Source: an uncultured Saprospiraceae bacterium (GTDB taxonomy: Bacteria; Bacteroidota; Bacteroidia; Chitinophagales; Saprospiraceae). Taken from it: a stretch of 10,831 nucleotides of DNA. Numbering within the stretch: the first letter of the stretch is position 1; each line of letters starts with the position of its first letter. A model generated the notes under the pieces. It did not search any database. It saw only the letters and a program-made list of their open reading frames with translations, and had not been told where the DNA came from. This document shows positions 7,199 to 10,831 of this stretch, piece by piece. The stretch lies in contig CALIQO010000072.1 in NCBI GenBank assembly GCA_938044055.1, positions 1-10,831 on the forward strand. Direction: 5' to 3'. Position numbers and translations under genes: made by a program.

Positions 7199-7867
7199 AT
7201 GAGTGCAATGAAACTAATTAGTGATTTAATTAAACATCCCTTACCAGAAGAGGAAGAGGATAAAATTATGGAGAAACTTATCGTTATGAATGAAAACGAT
7301 GAACTCAGGACTAAGTGGAATAAGTCCTTGTCTGAAAATACAATCTCACAAGTTCCTATAGAAGATAAACGGTTCTTCTCCGTAAGAAGAATAATGACGC
7401 TAGCTGCTGGTTTCCTGATATTGGTTACCGCAGGAATTCTTCTATGGCCCAGTTCCACAGATAGCACAGATCTTTTTCGAGATGCCATGTCAGAAACAGT
7501 GGCGTATCATCCAGGAAGTGCTAAAGGAGAATCTGATTCCTCTGTCCGCAGCAAGGCCATTACCGCTTTTAATGAAAAAAAATATGCAGAAGCTAAAACG
7601 CTATTCTCTGCCATAGGCAATACAAGCGAAGCCGATGCTTTCTACTTAGCGTTGTCACACATCTACTTAAGTGAAACACAAGAAGCGCTAGACATATTCA
7701 AGCAATTCGATGAGAAGAGTATGTACAACGAAGAAATATCCTGGTATACGGCGCTTGCTTATGGAATCTCTGGAAACAATGATCGTGCTACCGAGATACT
7801 TAATAACATATCTCAAGGTGACTATAAGTACATAGAAAGTAAATCTCTCATAGAAAAGTTGAAATAA
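7199..7867 (+). CDS. Single-pass membrane protein with anti-sigma-like N-terminus and periplasmic TPR region
   Basis: I chose the ATG at 7199 (222 residues), 1 nt after the sigma factor stop. The frame is open upstream to 7106, but that part overlaps the sigma gene and would add a hydrophobic N-terminus with no family sense. The N-terminal 60 or so residues are acidic and helical (PLPEEEEDKIMEKL; NENDELRTKW), a pattern common in Bacteroidota anti-sigma proteins that lack a zinc finger. One transmembrane helix follows (about 65-83, preceded by KRFFSVRR, which places the N-terminus inside). The periplasmic part carries TPR-like helices (about 116-205; AFNEKKYAEAKTLF, ALAYGISGNNDRATEIL). Proposed role: it holds the sigma factor at the membrane and senses envelope state through its TPR part, perhaps by contacting the exported TPR-CHAT protein. 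Direct family recognition is weak; the anti-sigma call rests on position, topology and N-terminal pattern. Confidence 0.68.
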   Translation: MSAMKLISDLIKHPLPEEEEDKIMEKLIVMNENDELRTKWNKSLSENTISQVPIEDKRFFSVRRIMTLAAGFLILVTAGILLWPSSTDSTDLFRDAMSETVAYHPGSAKGESDSSVRSKAITAFNEKKYAEAKTLFSAIGNTSEADAFYLALSHIYLSETQEALDIFKQFDEKSMYNEEISWYTALAYGISGNNDRATEILNNISQGDYKYIESKSLIEKLK

Positions 7868-7873
7868 ATAAGA

Positions 7874-7910
7874 AAGGCGATCATACGGATATGGTCGCCT
7901 TCTTAATTTT
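7874..7910. terminator. Intrinsic terminator between convergent anti-sigma-like gene and recA
   Basis: AAGGCGATCATA (7874-7885) pairs over 12 bp, with one G-T pair, with TATGGTCGCCTT (7890-7901) around a CGGA tetraloop. CTTAATTTT follows on the plus strand; on the minus strand the stem is followed by TCTTATTTATTTC. It lies 6 nt after the plus-strand stop and 29 nt after the recA stop, so it probably serves both genes. Confidence 0.85.
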
Positions 7911-7938
7911 AGTCCTAATTAATTTCTACTAGGATGTA

Positions 7939-8982
7939 CTATTCTGCAGCTGCTGCAGTCTCTACCTCATTCTCGTCTACTTCTGGATTATAAATCTCTA
8001 CAATCTTAGCTTCTATCTCAGCCATCACTTCTGGATTGTCGAGTAAAAACTGCTTAGCAGATTCTCTTCCCTGAGCAATCTTAGTTCCGTTATAAGAAAA
8101 CCAAGATCCGCTTTTTCCGATGATGTCATTTTCCACACCTAGATCGATCACTTCTCCCGTTTTACTGATTCCCTTACCGAACATGATGTCGAAGGTTACA
8201 ACTCTGAAAGGAGGTGCTAGTTTATTCTTAACAACTTTAACTTTAATCGGATTCCCGATTACGTTGCCTTCTTTATCCTTAATGGAAGCTCCAGACTTTC
8301 TGATATCGATTCTCTGTGAAGCATAAAATTTCAAGGCATTTCCTCCTGTCGTTGTTTCTGGATTACCGAACATCACACCGATCTTTTCTCTCAGCTGATT
8401 GATAAATATGCAGCAACATCCTGTCTTCCCGATCGTACCTGTTAATTTTCTAAGCGCTTGTGACATCAATCTCGCTTGAAGTCCCATCTTAGAATCACCC
8501 ATCTCTCCTTCTATTTCACTACGAGGAACAAGGGCTGCTACAGAATCAATAACCAAGATATCAATGGCTCCTGATCGGATTAAGTTTTCCGCAATTTCCA
8601 ATGCTTGCTCACCATTGTCTGGTTGTGAAATCAATAGGTTTTCCGTGTCTACTCCGAGGTTTTCTGCATAGAATCTATCGAAGGCATGCTCTGCATCGAT
8701 AAAAGCTGCAATTCCGCCTTTTTTCTGGCATTCTGCAATAGCATGAATGGCCAGTGTGGTTTTTCCAGAAGATTCAGGACCATATATTTCTATTACTCTT
8801 CCTTTGGCGAAGCCTCCGGTTCCTAGACCTATATCCAAGCCCAGCGATCCTGTAGAAATGGCTTCTACATTGACAACTTGCTTGTCTCCTAATTTCATTA
8901 CTGTGCCTTTGCCGTATGTTTTATCCAGCTTATCTACAACCAGACTAAGGGCTTTTAGTTTGGCTTCTTTTTCTTTTGACAT
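7939..8982 (-). CDS. recA: Recombinase RecA
   Basis: A 347-residue RecA, the cytoplasmic ATP-dependent strand-exchange protein of homologous recombination and co-protease for SOS repressors where these exist. The Walker A motif is GPESSGKTT (68-76), with catalytic E96-region residues in FIDAEHAF. The Walker B strand is [20 protein letters not shown] (141-160). DNA-binding loop L1 lies around 157-167 ([11 protein letters not shown]) and loop L2 around 203-215 ([16 protein letters not shown]). The QLREKIG block precedes L2. The C-terminal tail is acidic with an Ala run, as usual. Length and start (ATG at 8982, MSKEKEAKL) are normal. It is transcribed alone, between two hairpin terminators. Its leader carries a long inverted repeat (9022-9056) that could be regulatory. 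No intein, frameshift or missing residue is seen. Confidence 0.98.
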   Translation of the reverse strand: MSKEKEAKLKALSLVVDKLDKTYGKGTVMKLGDKQVVNVEAISTGSLGLDIGLGTGGFAKGRVIEIYGPESSGKTTLAIHAIAECQKKGGIAAFIDAEHAFDRFYAENLGVDTENLLISQPDNGEQALEIAENLIRSGAIDILVIDSVAALVPRSEIEGEMGDSKMGLQARLMSQALRKLTGTIGKTGCCCIFINQLREKIGVMFGNPETTTGGNALKFYASQRIDIRKSGASIKDKEGNVIGNPIKVKVVKNKLAPPFRVVTFDIMFGKGISKTGEVIDLGVENDIIGKSGSWFSYNGTKIAQGRESAKQFLLDNPEVMAEIEAKIVEIYNPEVDENEVETAAAAE

Positions 8983-9004
8983 ATTAAGGTAAGTTATATG
9001 ATTG

Positions 9005-9056
9005 TAAAGCTAATTTGTTCTGGCAACATAATGAAGGGATTGACTCATTATTTGCC
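9005..9056 (-). promoter_or_regulatory. recA: recA upstream region: possible -7 element and long inverted repeat
   Basis: On the minus strand, TAGCTTTA (9012-9005) matches 7 of 8 positions of the Bacteroidota -7 element TAnnTTTG, 22 nt before the recA ATG; no good -33 TTTG lies at the usual distance. Immediately upstream, 9022-9034 (GGCAACATAATGA) and 9045-9056 (TCATTATTTGCC) form a 12-bp inverted repeat with one bulged C and a 10-nt loop. If the promoter call is right, the repeat is an operator over the -33 region; if transcription starts upstream, it is a leader hairpin. No known LexA box form is met. Confidence 0.35.
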
Positions 9057-9111
9057 GTAAGGCTATGGAGAAAATCCCACCGGTATTGTTGCCTCACCCA
9101 TCGTAGACGAA

Positions 9112-9141
9112 ATAAGGCGATGAATTGCTCCATCGCCTTAT
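9112..9141 (-). terminator. Intrinsic terminator after the secreted TPR gene
   Basis: ATAAGGCGATG (9112-9122) and CATCGCCTTAT (9131-9141) form a perfect 11-bp stem with an 8-nt loop, 29 nt after the TPR gene stop. On the minus strand the stem ends CGCCTTAT and is followed by TTCGTC, a weak T-tract. The stem core AAGGCGAT is the same as in the terminator at the other end of recA. Confidence 0.7.
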
Positions 9142-9170
9142 GTTCATATCAATCAAAAAAATGTTTCTTA

Positions 9171-9983
9171 TTAGCTTCCCAGCGTCTGAATCTTATACTC
9201 AGCTTGTTTCTTATATTTTTCTCCTGTTACCTTCTTATACATTTCAATCGCCTCAGCAGGCTTGTTGAGATTTTCTAGAATCACAGCCTTAGCAACATAA
9301 TACTTATCGTCTGCTGCATCTCCTGCAAGTACAATTGCCTGATCTGAAAATGGAAGTGCTTCTTCGTTCTTTCCTTGTTCTGTTAAGCTTCTTGCTACAT
9401 AGTAGTTCACTTCAGAATTAGGCTTCATTGCTATAAATGCTTTTCCAGCAGCAATGGCATTATCATAATTTTTTCCGGTATACATTCTACCTACAGTATT
9501 CTGTGCTTTCTTAACAATCTTCATAGCACGGTCCGCTTTTCCAGCAGCCTCTTGCTTTTCTGCAGCTACAAGATACGCTGAAACAGATTCTACCTTATTT
9601 CCTTTTGCTTCAAGCACTGCAGCCTTACCAGAATAGTTAGAAGCATTGTCAGGATTTAGAGATATCCCTTTCTCATACATAGCCATGGCACCATCATGGT
9701 CGCCTGCCTTTCTTTTCGTATTTCCTACATTATAGGCAGCTACAGCTCCATTCTTCTTAGCTAGCTTAATTACTTTCTCGTTCTGATCTGTTTCAGCCTT
9801 AGCCAGTGCTTGCTCCATAAGAGGTAAGCCAGATTCATAATTCTTTTCCTTTAAAAAAGCCAGGCCTTCATTATATAGGCCAGCAGCTGTTTTTTCTTGT
9901 GCGCTTATCGCAAATGCAAATAGCATCATAAACACGAAGCTTACAGTAGTCTTAATCTTAATTCCTTTTAACATGTTAATCAT
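9171..9983 (-). CDS. Exported tetratricopeptide repeat protein
   Basis: A 270-residue protein with a signal peptide (about 1-28, hydrophobic SFVFMMLFAFAISA, cleavage before QEKTAAG) and then TPR units over almost its whole length. Recognisable repeats lie near 34-65, 81-112 (YNVGNTKRKAGDHDGAMAMY, ISLNPDN), 115-148, 158-190 (GKNYDNAIAAGKAFIAMKPN), 192-222 and 226-258 (KPAEAIEMYKKV). TPRs are protein-binding scaffolds, so a periplasmic or outer-membrane-facing adaptor role is likely, but no partner can be named. It has no CHAT, membrane or enzymatic domain. The start may be ATG at 9983 or the Met three codons later. It appears to be transcribed alone: 264 bp separate it from the upstream phosphorylase gene, and a terminator follows it. 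I see no direct link to recA or to the CHAT module beyond the shared repeat class. Confidence 0.85.
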   Translation of the reverse strand: MINMLKGIKIKTTVSFVFMMLFAFAISAQEKTAAGLYNEGLAFLKEKNYESGLPLMEQALAKAETDQNEKVIKLAKKNGAVAAYNVGNTKRKAGDHDGAMAMYEKGISLNPDNASNYSGKAAVLEAKGNKVESVSAYLVAAEKQEAAGKADRAMKIVKKAQNTVGRMYTGKNYDNAIAAGKAFIAMKPNSEVNYYVARSLTEQGKNEEALPFSDQAIVLAGDAADDKYYVAKAVILENLNKPAEAIEMYKKVTGEKYKKQAEYKIQTLGS

Positions 9984-10097
9984 TTTTAATTTTCAAATAA
10001 CAATATATTACTTACAGCTATGTATGTAACAATGGCATTTTATCTTGGTTAATAGCAATAAACATGGAAGATCCTTTCTTAGAATCATTTACTACGT

Positions 10098-10127
10098 ACC
10101 TTTCTATGTAGATGATAAAAGAAAGGT
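10098..10127. other. Inverted repeat in the gap between phosphorylase and TPR genes
   Basis: The 264-bp gap 9984-10247 holds no gene I can support. ACCTTTCT (10098-10105) and AGAAAGGT (10120-10127) form a perfect 8-bp stem with a 14-nt loop. It could end the phosphorylase transcript, but no T-tract follows on the minus strand and it lies about 120 nt past the stop. CCTTTCT also occurs just before it (10074-10080). No clear promoter for the TPR gene was found. Confidence 0.25.
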
Positions 10128-10247
10128 GTTTCGGTGGTTAACAATTCAATAAAAACTATGGATTCCATTATCCAGTAGATCGCGAATCTAATAATTTTCA
10201 TTCACTTTTCTTAAATCCTAACTCTTAATCCCCTGTTAATGTCATGG

Positions 10248-10831
10248 TTAAGAACCTTCCATAACATATTCTATAGCGGTAGATAACAGCTTATTAAACA
10301 TCGGCGCAGATGCTGCCGCTACTGCAATTACTTCTTCAAGGGTGGTTTTAGATATCCTGTTCACCGGAAAGCATACATTAGAAATCATAGATATCATGGC
10401 AACTTGTATCTCTGCATGATTAGCAACTATTACTTCTGGAACCGACGACATGCCCACCATATCTGCTCCTATCTTTCTTAAAAATTTATATTCTGCCCGA
10501 GTCTCTAAACTAGGTCCTTGTACGGCAACATAGACTCCTTCTGATAAGCGATAATCCAGACTCTCTGCAGCTTGCAGGATACCAGATCGCATCTCTAGGT
10601 TGTAGGGTTCCATCATATCTGGAAACCTAAGTCCCAGGCGATCATCGTTCTTGCCTCTGAGTGGATGTTCTGGCTGTAGGTTAATATGGTCTTCTACTAA
10701 GATCAATTGTCCTGCTTTGTAATGTGGGTTCAAGCCACCAGAAACATTGGTGATTAACAGTTTTTCTATGCCCATAGATTTCAATACCCTTACAGGAAAA
10801 GTTATTTCCTTAGCCGAGTACCCTTCGTAAT
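10248..10831 (-). CDS. punA: Purine nucleoside phosphorylase (partial, N-terminus outside window)
   Basis: The C-terminal 193 codons of a trimeric-type purine nucleoside phosphorylase (PNP/MTAP family, EC 2.4.2.1 likely). It splits guanosine or inosine with phosphate into base and ribose 1-phosphate in cytoplasmic purine salvage. The frame runs off the window edge beginning with YEGYSAKEITFPVRVL, which aligns with the human PNP block around Tyr88. TNVSGGLNP, EDHINL, PLRGKND and LRFPDM follow, then GPSLETRAEY, which carries the base-binding Glu (human Glu201). VGMSSVPEVIVANH (Met219) and ISMISNV, with the purine-binding Asn (Asn243), complete the site. The C-terminal TTLEEVIAVA helix also matches. 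The TTG at 10784 and ATG at 10775 are internal, since conserved sequence continues upstream. Substrate range between 6-oxopurines and others cannot be decided firmly, but Glu/Asn favours guanine/hypoxanthine nucleosides. Confidence 0.94.
   Translation of the reverse strand, partial: YEGYSAKEITFPVRVLKSMGIEKLLITNVSGGLNPHYKAGQLILVEDHINLQPEHPLRGKNDDRLGLRFPDMMEPYNLEMRSGILQAAESLDYRLSEGVYVAVQGPSLETRAEYKFLRKIGADMVGMSSVPEVIVANHAEIQVAMISMISNVCFPVNRISKTTLEEVIAVAAASAPMFNKLLSTAIEYVMEGS

Noticed and set aside
10773..10784. A start for a short 178-residue phosphorylase
   Set aside because: The codon at 10784 is TTG, and the family block YEGYSAKEITFPVRVL continues upstream, so the gene is cut by the window rather than truncated.

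Overview
The window looks like a piece of an AT-rich Bacteroidota chromosome. The main clues are a secreted subtilase carrying a C-terminal type IX secretion (T9SS) type A sorting domain, a Bacteroidota-style penicillin-binding protein 1C, secreted TPR proteins, and the near-absence of Shine-Dalgarno sequences. The coupling of an ECF-type sigma factor to a TPR anti-sigma-like protein next to a TPR-CHAT protein recalls Saprospiria-like genomes, but the sequence alone does not fix the order.

Layout. (1) 1-1662, plus strand: the 3' end of a penicillin-binding protein 1C gene, then a fold-type IV PLP aminotransferase. (2) 1666-6043, minus strand: a secreted subtilisin-like protease with a T9SS tail, followed by a large TPR-CHAT (caspase-like) protein with a signal peptide and a C-terminal membrane anchor. 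The CHAT gene ends only 3 nt from the converging aminotransferase gene. (3) 6044-6369: a divergent intergenic region with a strong hairpin, a perfect 19-bp dyad, and a short coding-looking remnant on the minus strand. (4) 6370-7867, plus strand: an ECF-like sigma factor with an unusual N-terminal extension, and 1 nt later a single-pass membrane protein with an anti-sigma-like cytoplasmic part and a periplasmic TPR part. (5) 7868-9983, minus strand: recA, and a small secreted TPR protein, each followed by a hairpin terminator. (6) 10248-10831, minus strand: the C-terminal two thirds of a purine nucleoside phosphorylase gene.

The flanks are housekeeping genes (cell wall, amino acid metabolism, recombination, purine salvage). 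The centre (1666-7867) reads as one accessory module. A sigma factor and its probable membrane-bound antagonist are transcribed away from two peptidases of unrelated folds, both with intact visible catalytic residues and both exported. My working hypothesis is an envelope-sensing proteolytic circuit in which TPR-TPR contacts or proteolysis at the periplasmic face control the sigma factor, which in turn controls the protease genes. The gene content and catalytic motifs are read directly; the circuit itself is inference.
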